The position numbers were made by a program, and so were the translations under genes. Source: Paenibacillus donghaensis (GTDB lineage: Bacteria; Bacillota; Bacilli; Paenibacillales; Paenibacillaceae). Taken from it: a DNA stretch of 64,000 nt. Positions 21,643-30,429 of the stretch are shown in pieces. The stretch's first letter is position 1; each line of letters starts with the position of its first letter. The stretch covers positions 5,456,001 through 5,520,000 of the forward strand of contig NZ_CP021780.1 of assembly GCF_002192415.1 (NCBI RefSeq), given 5' to 3'. The notes below the pieces were generated by a model. It was not told the origin of the DNA. It did not search any database and saw only the letters and a list, made by a program, of their open reading frames with translations.

Positions 21643-21721
21643 ATGCCTGTCCCCCTATCTTGATTCATTCGTGCTGCGCCTTGTTAATTCCTGCTTGGCC
21701 AATGAAGAAAATCCCTCTGCT

Positions 21722-22252
21722 TCAGGCGTTTTCCTCCTTGGCGGCCTCTTTCTTGATCAACTCCAGCTGCTTGCGCAGCGGAACATAAAAGAGCAGCGCA
21801 ATCGCGAAATGAACCAGCATGGTCGGCAGCATATGATTCAGCAGCGCCCAGCTGTATGGCTCCTGATTGAGGTTAAACACCGTGTAGATCCCGAACAGCA
21901 TGCTGTCGGCAAGCAGACTGCCCAGCAGTACAACCGACATCATCAGCGGAAGCGGGGCACGTGGAAGCTGAAAGATCAGACCGATCAGATAAGCCGACAG
22001 CCCCATAGTGAACGAATGACTTCCGAGTATACGGCCATAGAACACTACATCCTGCAGCATTCCAAAAGAAAGCCCCAGCAAAAGCGCGGTATGTCGGTGG
22101 TGATATACCGTCACGAACAGGATGGCCACCAGTACCAGATTCGGAATAATCCGCATCTGCCAAATATCGGGGATCAGCCAAGGCAGCACCGTCCCCTGCA
22201 GGATAAAGAGCAGGAACAGCAACAGGATAAGAACGGATCTGCGCATGTTCAC
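21722..22252 (-). CDS. mreD: Rod shape-determining protein MreD
   Basis: 176 residues with about five hydrophobic helices (first at about 5-25), an integral membrane partner of MreC and the elongation machinery. GTG at 22252 overlaps the mreC stop (TAGTG) and has AGGAG about 11 bases upstream; ATG two codons later is an alternative. Third in the mreBCD unit, 80 bases before minC. Confidence 0.9.
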   Translation of the reverse strand: MNMRRSVLILLLFLLFILQGTVLPWLIPDIWQMRIIPNLVLVAILFVTVYHHRHTALLLGLSFGMLQDVVFYGRILGSHSFTMGLSAYLIGLIFQLPRAPLPLMMSVVLLGSLLADSMLFGIYTVFNLNQEPYSWALLNHMLPTMLVHFAIALLFYVPLRKQLELIKKEAAKEENA

Positions 22253-23133
22253 TATTCTTCACTCTCCTGATGGGAAGCAACGACCGTCAACAGCTTCCAG
22301 TCCTGGAACCCGGCTGCCGGATTAATAATTGCTGTAGAAGTCAGACCATACTCGCCAATGTCGACGCTATCCACCGTCCCGATAATCAAGCCGCGCGGGT
22401 ATAGACCACCGCTGCCTGAGGAAACAACCGTATCGCCTTCTTTAATCGGATCACCAGGGGGAATCCGCTTCATCAGCAGCCGGCCAGTCTTGAGGTCGTA
22501 GCTCTCCACCATGCCGAAGGATTTGGTCTCTTTATTGGTGGCCGTAGCTGCAATCGGTGGCTGGGAGTTCGGATCATTCGGGTCCATCATGGTCAGCGGC
22601 TTCACGGTAGCCGTGAATTTGCTGACCCGGCTGACAATCCCGACCAGCCCCTTGTCAGAAATCACAGGCATATTCAGCTTGACGCCTTCATTCGAACCCC
22701 GGTCAATGACAATGGAGCTGTTGTTGGGCTCGGTGCTCTCGCCTACGACTTGAACCGTCCAGTATTCGTAATCATATTGCGCTTTCTGTGCAGCAGTAAA
22801 ATGCACCTGCTTCTGCAGCAACTTATACTGTGCTTCGATGAAATTATAAGTCGCCTTGTCCCGCGCATACTGGGCTGCGAGAATCTTCAGCTCCTCGTTC
22901 TCCTTGGCGAGATCTTTAAGGTTTCCGATATCTTCAAACAAGCCCGCTACATATCCAGCGGGCTTGTAGAACATTTTTTGCACGAAACCGGTTGTATCTC
23001 TGAGAAAGCTCTCAGGCCAGGAGAGGACCTTCCTCGGCCCCAGACTGAAACCCATTACCACGATAAACAGCACTAGGGTAATCAGCATAATGAACAGACG
23101 TTTATTGTTAAACAGCTTAAACAGTTTCAACAC
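22252..23133 (-). CDS. mreC: Rod shape-determining protein MreC
   Basis: 293 residues. Short cytoplasmic N terminus, one membrane helix (about 11-30), a coiled coil (about 60-110) and a beta-rich extracytoplasmic region with the family segments VIDRGSNEGVKLNMPVISDKG and GDTVVSSGSGGLYPRGLIIG. It organises lateral wall synthesis with MreB and MreD. Confidence 0.95.
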   Translation of the reverse strand: MLKLFKLFNNKRLFIMLITLVLFIVVMGFSLGPRKVLSWPESFLRDTTGFVQKMFYKPAGYVAGLFEDIGNLKDLAKENEELKILAAQYARDKATYNFIEAQYKLLQKQVHFTAAQKAQYDYEYWTVQVVGESTEPNNSSIVIDRGSNEGVKLNMPVISDKGLVGIVSRVSKFTATVKPLTMMDPNDPNSQPPIAATATNKETKSFGMVESYDLKTGRLLMKRIPPGDPIKEGDTVVSSGSGGLYPRGLIIGTVDSVDIGEYGLTSTAIINPAAGFQDWKLLTVVASHQESEE

Positions 23134-23191
23134 CCTCTAACAACCGAATTTCTCCCACAACAGGGGTTGACGTTCGCAACTTCTGCAGATA

Positions 23192-24226
23192 TTAGCGCTT
23201 GTAGCGCAGTCCGGTGCCGCTGCGGCTCTTGAAAAGATGAATATTCTCCAAGGCTTTGCCTGTACCGATAGCAACGCAATCCAGCGGATTCTCAGCTACG
23301 ATAACCGGCATTCCGGTTTCACGGGCCAGCAGCTTATCCAGGTTACGCAGCAGTGCGCCGCCCCCGGTCAATACGATGCCCCGGTCCATGATATCGGCTG
23401 CCAGCTCCGGCGGGCATTTCTCCAGAGTAACCTTAACCGCTTCTACAATCGCATTCACTGTATCGGACAACGCTTCACATACCTCGTCGGAAGTAATCGT
23501 CAAGGTCTTCGGCAGTCCCGTTACCAGATCGCGTCCGCGAATTTCCATCGTCTCTGCTTTCTCAAGCGGCATGGCAGAGCCCACATCCATCTTCAACTGC
23601 TCCGAGGTCCGTTCCCCGATCATCAGGTTATACTGGCGTTTGATGTACTGGATAATCGCTTCATCCGCATCATCCCCGGCCACACGTACGGAACGGCTGG
23701 TTACAATCCCGCCGAGCGAGATTACCGCCACTTCGGTTGTACCGCCGCCGATATCCACCACCATACTTCCGGTTGGTTCCCATACCGGCAGATCCGCACC
23801 GATGGCTGCTGCAAACGGCTCCTCAATGATGTAGGCTTCACGCGCTCCCGCCTGCTTGGTTGCATCCTCAACGGCACGCTGCTCGACCGCAGTAATGCCG
23901 GAAGGGACACAGACCATCACATTCGGATGGCGCTGGAACATCGAGCGCTGCTTCTGGGCTTGGCGGATGAAATATTTGATCATGGTAGCCGTTGTATCGA
24001 AGTCGGCAATAACTCCATCCTTCATCGGACGGATCGCACGAATGTTGCCGGGTGTGCGGCCGATCATTTTTTTGGCGGATTCGCCTACAGCTTCAATGGT
24101 TTTGGTATCTGTGTTAATAGCCACCACGGAAGGCTCTCTTACAACTATGCCTTTGCCGCGTACATAGACAAGCGTATTCGCTGTCCCCAGGTCAATCCCT
24201 AAATCTTTCGTGAAACCACCTAACAT
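23192..24226 (-). CDS. mreB: Rod shape-determining protein MreB
   Basis: 344 residues, bacterial actin. Phosphate-1 loop [17 protein letters not shown], phosphate-2 region [18 protein letters not shown], adenosine motif [17 protein letters not shown]. It moves with the peptidoglycan elongation machinery. First of mreB-mreC-mreD, after radC and maf as in Bacillus. Confidence 0.97.
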   Translation of the reverse strand: MLGGFTKDLGIDLGTANTLVYVRGKGIVVREPSVVAINTDTKTIEAVGESAKKMIGRTPGNIRAIRPMKDGVIADFDTTATMIKYFIRQAQKQRSMFQRHPNVMVCVPSGITAVEQRAVEDATKQAGAREAYIIEEPFAAAIGADLPVWEPTGSMVVDIGGGTTEVAVISLGGIVTSRSVRVAGDDADEAIIQYIKRQYNLMIGERTSEQLKMDVGSAMPLEKAETMEIRGRDLVTGLPKTLTITSDEVCEALSDTVNAIVEAVKVTLEKCPPELAADIMDRGIVLTGGGALLRNLDKLLARETGMPVIVAENPLDCVAIGTGKALENIHLFKSRSGTGLRYKR

Positions 24227-24265
24227 GCTGTATTCTCCTTTTCCTAGTAAATCTGCACTATTATA

Positions 24266-24955
24266 TTACATGAAGCCCTTCTCTTTCAAACTTACAAACC
24301 GGCTATCCCCGATGATCAGATGATCCAGCACGTCGATTCCGACGATCTCGCCCGCCTGCAGTAATCTGGTAGTCAGCGCAATATCCTCGGGACTCGGCGT
24401 CGGATCACCGCTGGGGTGATTGTGTGCACAAATAATGGACGCGCTGCTGCATTTGATGGCTGCCCGGAATACTTCACGCGGATGGACAATGGAGGCGTTC
24501 AAGCTGCCCATGGACAAGGTCTCCTGCCCCACCACATGATTCTTCGTATTCAGGAACAGACAGACAAAATGCTCCTTCTGCAAATAACGCAGCTGCTCAG
24601 TCAGAATCTCCGCGGCGTCCTGCGGACTGCGGATAATGACCGGCTCGGTAAGCCGGGAATTCGCCATGCGTCTTCCCAGCTCTATGCCTGCTTTTAGTTG
24701 CACGGCCTTGGCGGGGCCGATGCCTTTGATATCAATCAATTCTTCAATGCTCAGGTCTGCCAATTGACGAAGGCCGCCTGCTTGTCCCAGCACCCGCTGG
24801 GCCATATGAATAGCCGATTCCCGGCGTGTTCCCGTACCCAGCAGAATGGCCAGAAGCTCTGCCTGACTTAATGATTCCGCCCCATATTGCATCATGCGCT
24901 CTCGTGGTCGTTCTTCATGGGGGAGGTCCCGCAGCATTACTGATTGCGACTCCAT
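24266..24955 (-). CDS. radC: DNA repair protein RadC family (JAB1/MPN)
   Basis: 229 residues. N-terminal helix-hairpin-helix-like part (about 1-100, DIKGIGPAKAVQLKA) and C-terminal JAB/MPN metalloprotease-like domain with HNHPSGDPTPSPED (about 172-185). The biochemical role in repair is unproven in general. Between maf and mreB, a conserved position. Confidence 0.93.
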   Translation of the reverse strand: MESQSVMLRDLPHEERPRERMMQYGAESLSQAELLAILLGTGTRRESAIHMAQRVLGQAGGLRQLADLSIEELIDIKGIGPAKAVQLKAGIELGRRMANSRLTEPVIIRSPQDAAEILTEQLRYLQKEHFVCLFLNTKNHVVGQETLSMGSLNASIVHPREVFRAAIKCSSASIICAHNHPSGDPTPSPEDIALTTRLLQAGEIVGIDVLDHLIIGDSRFVSLKEKGFM

Positions 24956-24978
24956 CCCTATCCCTCTTTCCGGGCTCT

Positions 24979-25587
24979 TTACTTACGGTCCAGCAGTGAT
25001 ATCCCGAACCCTTGGAGCATCTCGCCAAGCAGTGACAACGGCAGTCCCACTACGTTAAAATAGCAGCCTTCAATGCGGTCCACCAACGTGGCGCCAAGCC
25101 CTTGAATAGCATAAGAGCCAGCCTTGTCAGCCGGCTCCCCGGTAGCTATGTAGGCAGCAATCTCCTCATCGGACATCGCTCTCATGGTTACACTGGTGAC
25201 ACGGTGATCGACGACTTCGCGGCCTTCCGGCAGTCCTATGCAGGCTACACCCGTGTACACCTTATGGGTACGGCCTTGCAGTGCGGCCAGCATGGTCTTG
25301 CTGTCCTGCTCGTCGACCGGCTTGCCAAGGACGGCATCCTCCAGCACAACGATCGTATCGCTGCCGATAATTAACGCTCCGCGCTCCGCGCTGGCAGCAG
25401 GAATCACCGCCTGCGCTTTGCGCAGAGCCAGGGCGCGCACGATCTCTTCCGGCGTCCATTCGGGCGGCGTGCTCTCATCGGCATCGCTGGTGACCACCTG
25501 AAACGGCAGTCCGAGCTGCGACAGCAGCTCACGGCGGCGCGGTGAACCCGAAGCGAGAATAATAAGGCGTGAGCTTACATCATGCAC
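24979..25587 (-). CDS. maf: Maf family nucleotide pyrophosphatase
   Basis: 202 residues. Opening LASGSPRRRELLSQLG is the Maf signature, followed by DADES and GSDTIVV. The family hydrolyses non-canonical or modified nucleoside triphosphates (dTTP/UTP or m7GTP types). In B. subtilis Maf also affects septation. Start GTG at 25587 with AAGGGA about ten bases upstream. Confidence 0.94.
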   Translation of the reverse strand: MHDVSSRLIILASGSPRRRELLSQLGLPFQVVTSDADESTPPEWTPEEIVRALALRKAQAVIPAASAERGALIIGSDTIVVLEDAVLGKPVDEQDSKTMLAALQGRTHKVYTGVACIGLPEGREVVDHRVTSVTMRAMSDEEIAAYIATGEPADKAGSYAIQGLGATLVDRIEGCYFNVVGLPLSLLGEMLQGFGISLLDRK

Positions 25588-25623
25588 GTAAATAACGTCC
25601 CTTCCTGGCCGGTCCGACTGTAC

Positions 25624-25869
25624 TTATACCTTCCGGTATAGCCATACCGCTGTAATGATACCTGCTAGACTGAGCAAGCACAATTTCAATTGAATAGTGA
25701 TGTCATAGGTTATAATGTCCAAATCGGCTTGCGGCGACCATTTTAGAACAGTCGATTTCGTGAGAAAAGACAGAGCCTCTATAGGCTGCAACAGCTTGGC
25801 GATCCACGCCCCGGCCAGCCAGCCGAGAATAAGAAATAACAGCAGTGTACCCACATTTTTTTTCTTCAT
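25624..25869 (-). CDS. DUF4321 small membrane protein
   Basis: 81 residues with two hydrophobic helices (about 5-25 and 60-78). Opening MKKKNVGTLLLFLILGWLAG and the TKSTVLKWSP segment fit the DUF4321 family, whose genes often precede maf in Paenibacillus-like genomes. Function unknown. A sigma-A promoter lies immediately upstream, so it probably begins the maf-radC-mre transcript. Confidence 0.75.
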   Translation of the reverse strand: MKKKNVGTLLLFLILGWLAGAWIAKLLQPIEALSFLTKSTVLKWSPQADLDIITYDITIQLKLCLLSLAGIITAVWLYRKV

Positions 25870-25905
25870 CTCAGTCTTCCCTCGCCATTTTTTGACACCT
25901 TAATT

Positions 25906-25934
25906 ATTATACGGTGAAACGGAGATCAATACAA
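25906..25934 (-). promoter_or_regulatory. Promoter before DUF4321-maf
   Basis: Minus-strand -35 TTGTAT (25929-25934), 17-base spacer, consensus -10 TATAAT (25906-25911). Confidence 0.7.
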
Positions 25935-26275
25935 ACGTAAAATCCAGCCAGGGAATGATTACCAAGGATGCTGATCAAATCGAGGCATGAACAGTGATCA
26001 GAAACAGCATGGAATTACGCAAATGCTAGTTTCTGAAACTATATTCAGCTTCAACTTTTGGAAGACTTGGGCGTTTGTCTTAGCTGAAGAGGCGGCTCGC
26101 CAGTGGTTGTCGGGATGGTGCGGGGGGTGACTGTGGAGTCTGACTATTGAGATTGCAGTGAAGATGAATGTGCGGTTTGAAAAAGGTATCTAATTTCGTC
26201 GTTTGAGAAGATTATACCTGATTTACTCGATATTAGTTGCAGATTAGCACTCACCCGTTAGCTGGTAATTCACTT

Positions 26276-26609
26276 GAATTAAGTTGCACATTCGGTTACT
26301 ACTTAGGACCCCGCGAGACTCCAAGCCCTTGAACTAGGTAACCTGTATTCTAGCGGACCGTATAGCCCCTATTTCCTCCTATCTGCGATCTTTTGACGTC
26401 TTACGGACCGTATAGCCCCTAAGTCGTCAAAACAGGCTCTAAAGCGAGGGTTTTCTGTGATATAGAGGCTCCTGGGTCCGTTAATCCTGCAAAACGGCCT
26501 ATTCACAGCAAATAGAGGCTCCTGAGTCCGTAACCGTCTGAAATCGAAGCGAGGGTTACGAGCGAAGAGGGCTAGGGGTCCTAAGTAGCAACCACATTCG
26601 CATCTATTT
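26276..26609. repeat. Outer inverted repeat pair (family D) enclosing a family A element
   Basis: 26276-26308 and 26579-26609 are inverted copies of a roughly 31-bp motif of type AAATAGATGCGAA..GGTTACTACTTAGGA, with several mismatches. They enclose the four-unit family A array. The same outer motif encloses the family C array at 43248-43600, so it looks like a border rather than coincidence. Confidence 0.75.
26353..26533. repeat. Four-unit intergenic element, family A copy 1
   Basis: Two direct units containing CGGACCGTATAGCCCCTA (starting about 26353 and 26403) are followed by two inverted units containing ATAGAGGCTCCTG.GTCCGT (starting about 26462 and 26510). Unit starts are 50, 59 and 48 bases apart. 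The element can fold as nested hairpins (unit 1 with 4, unit 2 with 3). No coding sequence. A second copy is at 59083-59260. Confidence 0.85.
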
Positions 26610-26665
26610 AGAACCCCTGCCTTCCCATGAATTTTGGCTAGTTATAAGTAGTAACACGTAGGTAG

Positions 26666-26851
26666 TTATAGGGAAATACTACCGTTAGATTCCGCCCCCT
26701 ACTCTGCTACCTTAACCTATAGGGAAAAATTACCACTATTCCGTCTGTTCAGGCCATTTCGGAGTTGAAATGACTTGTTTAGTGGTGGAAGTTCCCTATA
26801 ATCTACTCTAAGCATCGTTCTGAGGCCAACTAGTGGTAGGAGTTCCCTATA
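26666..26851. repeat. Four-unit intergenic element, family B copy 1
   Basis: Two direct units of TATAGGGAAA..TACC type (26666 and 26716) followed by two inverted units of TAGTGGTGGAAGTTCCCTATA type (ending 26800 and 26851). Spacing within each pair is 51 bases. It lies about 130 bases after the family A element in the same 1.5-kb gap. Confidence 0.85.
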
Positions 26852-27019
26852 ACATGTCTACGAAGGCAGCCTAAGCTCACCATCACAGATATTCCGCTCA
26901 GGTTGGCGATCAGACCACAGTAAACTGAATTCCACTAAAATCGCTGATGAGGTAGAGCTGCAATGGGCTAGTAATAGGAGCTAGGGTGGGGTGAAGTGAT
27001 GAGAGGCAGTTAGGTTATG

Positions 27020-27275
27020 TAAGGGGACGGGAGCTGGTTGGTGAGGGGGGCTGAGTTAGGTCAGACAAATTGATGACTGATTAGGCCGACGGGCGTGACG
27101 GGAGCTAGTTGGTATGATGGTGGTGGGAGGCCTAGTTAGTGAGACAAAATGAGGACGAGTTAGTTCGCGTGAGGGGACGGAAGCTGGTTGGTGCGATGGT
27201 GCTGGGAGGCCTACTTAGTGAGACAAAATGAGGACGAGTTAGTTCGCGTGAGGGGACGGAAGCTGGTTGGTGAGA
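27020..27275. repeat. Tandem repeat, about 71-79 bp, four copies
   Basis: The motif ACGG(A/G)AGCTGGTTGGT recurs at 27027, 27098, 27177 and 27256. The last two periods are exactly 79 bases and almost identical; earlier copies are more diverged. G-rich, with no open frame conserved across copies. The remaining sequence from 25935 to 27360 holds no gene I can support. Confidence 0.85.
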
Positions 27276-27360
27276 GTGACGCTGGATGGCTAGATGAGAT
27301 GCAGGAGCCTCTCAAAAGGTGAACATACTTTGGGGGCTTGGGGGCGCAGCGCTACGACAA

Positions 27361-27394
27361 AACACCCGCTCCGGCTAATGCCGAAACGGGTGTT
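27361..27394 (-). terminator. Terminator after the SPOR protein gene
   Basis: Stem AACACCCG (27361-27368) with CGGGTGTT (27387-27394), extended inward by CCGGC/GCCG pairing, followed by TTTTG on the minus strand. Confidence 0.7.
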
Positions 27395-27419
27395 CTCTGG
27401 CTTCATTCTGCCACCTGGA

Positions 27420-28997
27420 TCAGGCCATTACGGCCATAAGTTGCTTCTGGCCCTCAAGGAAGCTCATCATCGCTTCCTGTACCTCCCACAGCAGGCCCTG
27501 GGCCTTGTTCTTGTTATATTCGGTCAATGCCGAGATGCCCCGGCTGACGGCCTTCTCCAGCTCGGCGCACACCGCCTGTGCTTCGGCAGGCAATCCCTGC
27601 TCCAGTGCCTTGACAGACTCACTCCACTGCAGGTGCAAGTCGCTCACGGCAGCAGTGTCCGTTGTGCCTGGCCCTCCTGCAAGCAGCGCAGCGGATTGGC
27701 TGCTCAGCTCGCTCAACAGCTCGCCGCTGACGGCAAAATAGCCACTCACCGTCGCAGCGGTCCCGCCAAACCGCAGCTGCTCCGCTGCAGGCAGGGCCAC
27801 CTCGCGTACGTACAGCTCGATGCCCTCGTTCTTCAGGCCGCTGCTCAGCAGCTTGGCCTGCTCACGGTCCGGCGACAGCCCGGCGTATACCCGGTTGCCG
27901 TCGGCAGGGTCCAGACTGGCCGCCAGTCCGGCTGCCAGCAGCTCCTGCTTCGCCTGCTCGGCCCCGGCCGGCGTGCTGAACACCCCGTATTGCAGCAGGT
28001 AGTAGCTCTGCGCTCCAACCTGCACGCCGATGCGGCCTGCCGCCGGATCAGCGGTCTCCTCCAGCGGCAGCCCTGAGGTGCCGGCACCGGCGGGGTCAGC
28101 CGCCTCGGCTCCCTCACCGCCGCCCTCCGCAGTTCCGGCTGCCGGATCCACTGCAGCCAGTGTGCCCGCTATCGCGGCTCCGGCGCCTCCGTCCGTATTG
28201 CCGCCGCTGAATAACGACAGCACCATATATCCGAGCAGCAGCCCTATGCCAAGTGCGCCGGTTACGGACACCGCAAACTTCCATATATTCGAAGGCCGGC
28301 GGGTATGGTAGGAACCGTCCGCACCCGCTGCGGGCCAGCCTCCCCTGGTTTGCCCCGGACCAGCCTGCGGGAGATACTGATTCCCGGTGGACAGCCAATC
28401 CTCATCAATCTCATCATCGGCCGCATACATAGGGGAATAACGTGAATAGGCATATTCAGCGCGGGGCGGGTCCTCAACATCTGGCTTGGCATCGGGTTCA
28501 AGCAGTACTGGATGCAGGTCCAACCCCTCGGAAGTTCTAACCTTGGGCTGCTGCGGTTCCCGCCAATTCATCCGCGGTGGCTCCGAATTACCTCCACTGG
28601 ATTTTGTCCTCTGATCCCATCTATCTTCCCTATTTCGATCCACAATAAATTCTGTTCTCAGATCCGCCCTATCTTCCGCACTTCGATCCGCACTGGCTTT
28701 TGTCCTCTGATCCCAACGTTCTTCCATACTTCGGTCCACACGGGATTCCGCTCTATGATCCCTGCTCCAATCCGCATTGGACCCCACCCAAGAAACGTCA
28801 CTCCGCTCCGTTCCAGACACCGCTCGATATTCCTCATCTTGGTCCGTTCGATACTCCGTATTAAGATCCGCATTGTAATTCGTACTATATTGCTCGTCCC
28901 TGCTCCCTAAGCCGCTGTCCCGGCGGTGTTCCAGTACGGCAGGAACCGGCTTGTCCTTGTCAGCATTAAACCGGAATGTCATTCTTCCGTTATTCAA
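27420..28997 (-). CDS. SPOR-domain membrane protein, positional counterpart of SpoIIB
   Basis: 525 residues. A long charged cytoplasmic region rich in Arg/Asp/Glu with short repeats (ERWDQRTK near 92 and DRWDQRTKSS near 126), one membrane helix (about 243-263), an Ala/Gly/Glu-rich linker, then a SPOR domain (about 325-395, YYLLQYGVFSTPAGAEQAKQ), which binds denuded septal glycan. SpoIIB of B. subtilis has the same layout (cytoplasmic part, helix, SPOR domain) and lies just upstream of maf, aiding septal thinning during engulfment. Gene order plus architecture support an equivalent role; sequence identity cannot be judged here. Start TTG at 28997 with GAGGTG upstream; ATG five codons later is possible. 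Confidence 0.7.
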   Translation of the reverse strand: MNNGRMTFRFNADKDKPVPAVLEHRRDSGLGSRDEQYSTNYNADLNTEYRTDQDEEYRAVSGTERSDVSWVGSNADWSRDHRAESRVDRSMEERWDQRTKASADRSAEDRADLRTEFIVDRNREDRWDQRTKSSGGNSEPPRMNWREPQQPKVRTSEGLDLHPVLLEPDAKPDVEDPPRAEYAYSRYSPMYAADDEIDEDWLSTGNQYLPQAGPGQTRGGWPAAGADGSYHTRRPSNIWKFAVSVTGALGIGLLLGYMVLSLFSGGNTDGGAGAAIAGTLAAVDPAAGTAEGGGEGAEAADPAGAGTSGLPLEETADPAAGRIGVQVGAQSYYLLQYGVFSTPAGAEQAKQELLAAGLAASLDPADGNRVYAGLSPDREQAKLLSSGLKNEGIELYVREVALPAAEQLRFGGTAATVSGYFAVSGELLSELSSQSAALLAGGPGTTDTAAVSDLHLQWSESVKALEQGLPAEAQAVCAELEKAVSRGISALTEYNKNKAQGLLWEVQEAMMSFLEGQKQLMAVMA

Positions 28998-29072
28998 CCC
29001 TCACACCTCACCTCGTCTAATCTATAGAAATAGATATGATAGGCAGCAGGCCAATATGCGGGGCTTTATAAA

Positions 29073-30248
29073 TTATACAAGGCTTAGAAGCTTGGCCTTA
29101 ACCTCGCTGGCCTCATAATGCTTCAGCAAGGTCTGATAGGCACGGTCAGCCAAAAGTGCGCCAAGCTCCGGCTCCTTCAGCAGTCTTACGACATGAGCGG
29201 CCATCTCTGCCGAGCTGTGCGCCAGCAGAATATTACGGTTATGCTCGCAGTTCAGCCCTTCAGCCCCTCTGGCTGTCGAAACGACCGCCGTCTTCAGCGC
29301 CCAGGCTTCGAGAATATGGAGGCGTGAGGCGCAGCCTTCCAGCAGCGGCGAGATTAGAACCTTGGAGCGCAATACAGCTTCCGTGCTGCATCTATCGGCA
29401 ATAGTAAGCGAAGCATCCTTATCCACCAGCGATAGGATGTCAGCATGCAGATTCTCCCCAACAATAGAACACTGCACATCCGGCACCTCTTCCTTAATCA
29501 AAGGATACAGCTTTTTGATGAATAACAGGGCTGCATTTTTGCCCTGCTGGGTATTCAGATTCCAATGGAGCACGATCCGGTTCTCTTTGTGGGCATCTGG
29601 AACAGGCGGATATTCCTTCATATCAATACTGACAGGCACCACATGTACTTTGGCCGCATCCTCGAAGGAGAGCGCCTTGAAAGACAATGCATCCCATTCC
29701 GAGGTGGCAAGCAGGAGACCTGTTTTATTCATCAGTCTCTTCTCATCCCTGCGCACCAATGCGGCATTCAGCTTATGGTAAGGCTTGCTGATCCCCCGTT
29801 TCACAGCCGCCTGTCCAGCAGACAACGCGCTCTCAGAACGCTGGGCGTCTGTAACAATCACCGCCTCCGGCAGCATCTGACGAACCCTGTCAATGCAATT
29901 CCCCAGCAGACTGTGTGCGATAAACACATGGCTGTATTCCGTAGCACCACACAGCTCTTCCAGCATCGCCTTCATGTCTCGGTCCGCGTTGCTGAAGGGA
30001 GAGTAATTGCGCAAGGTATAGAGTGAACGCAACATCGTTCTGCGGGGAGTCACATGGCGTTTCACAGTATGAACCTTAAGACCAGCCACTCCTTCAACGG
30101 CAGGTGCAGAGGTGCAATCCCCGTAAACCAGCAGATCAATTGCAAATTTCTCCAGCAGCACGGCAAGCAGGTTCCCTGTTCTGATGTCGCCCTCAATATC
30201 CTGGTTATTCTGATTTCGTGCTGAGATAAACAGCATATGTTCACGCAT
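29073..30248 (-). CDS. Glycosyltransferase family 4-like protein, diverged paralogue
   Basis: 391 residues, GT-B fold. It aligns along its whole length with the neighbour at 30430-31608 (shared FISA..N opening, MLRSLY, SHVFIAHSLLGN, ILEAWALKT.VVST). Several motifs are changed: the N-terminal glycine loop QDSGGKLRTGN reads QDIEGDIRTGN, DAHNFES reads DAQRSES, the interdomain GNMNYFPN reads WNLNTQQG, and the donor-site EGSGTRL reads EGCASRL. It may therefore have altered specificity or reduced activity. The frame is intact. ATG at 30248 with AAGGAG upstream. Confidence 0.75.
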   Translation of the reverse strand: MREHMLFISARNQNNQDIEGDIRTGNLLAVLLEKFAIDLLVYGDCTSAPAVEGVAGLKVHTVKRHVTPRRTMLRSLYTLRNYSPFSNADRDMKAMLEELCGATEYSHVFIAHSLLGNCIDRVRQMLPEAVIVTDAQRSESALSAGQAAVKRGISKPYHKLNAALVRRDEKRLMNKTGLLLATSEWDALSFKALSFEDAAKVHVVPVSIDMKEYPPVPDAHKENRIVLHWNLNTQQGKNAALLFIKKLYPLIKEEVPDVQCSIVGENLHADILSLVDKDASLTIADRCSTEAVLRSKVLISPLLEGCASRLHILEAWALKTAVVSTARGAEGLNCEHNRNILLAHSSAEMAAHVVRLLKEPELGALLADRAYQTLLKHYEASEVKAKLLSLV

Positions 30249-30429
30249 AACTTCGGCTCCTTGATTCTTTATATGAAATGATGAAAAGTATGTAATTTAC
30301 ATATCAAAAAAGCAGGACATTTAGCATCCCGCCAATTTGTACTCTGTAACTTTAGATGCAGTTCAATAGTACCCCATTTCATTTAAAAAAGTTGTCGATT
30401 TATGGCAGAAAATATTGTATTTTTGACAT

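Noticed and set aside
25935..27360. Insertion sequence or transposase remnant in the 1.5-kb gap
   Set aside because: No transposase-like frame or remnants in either strand; only short repeats, so it is reported as repeat elements instead.
27294..28076. 260-residue frame opposite the SPOR protein
   Set aside because: Gln/Leu/Ala-rich shadow; the minus-strand protein has a membrane helix and SPOR domain.
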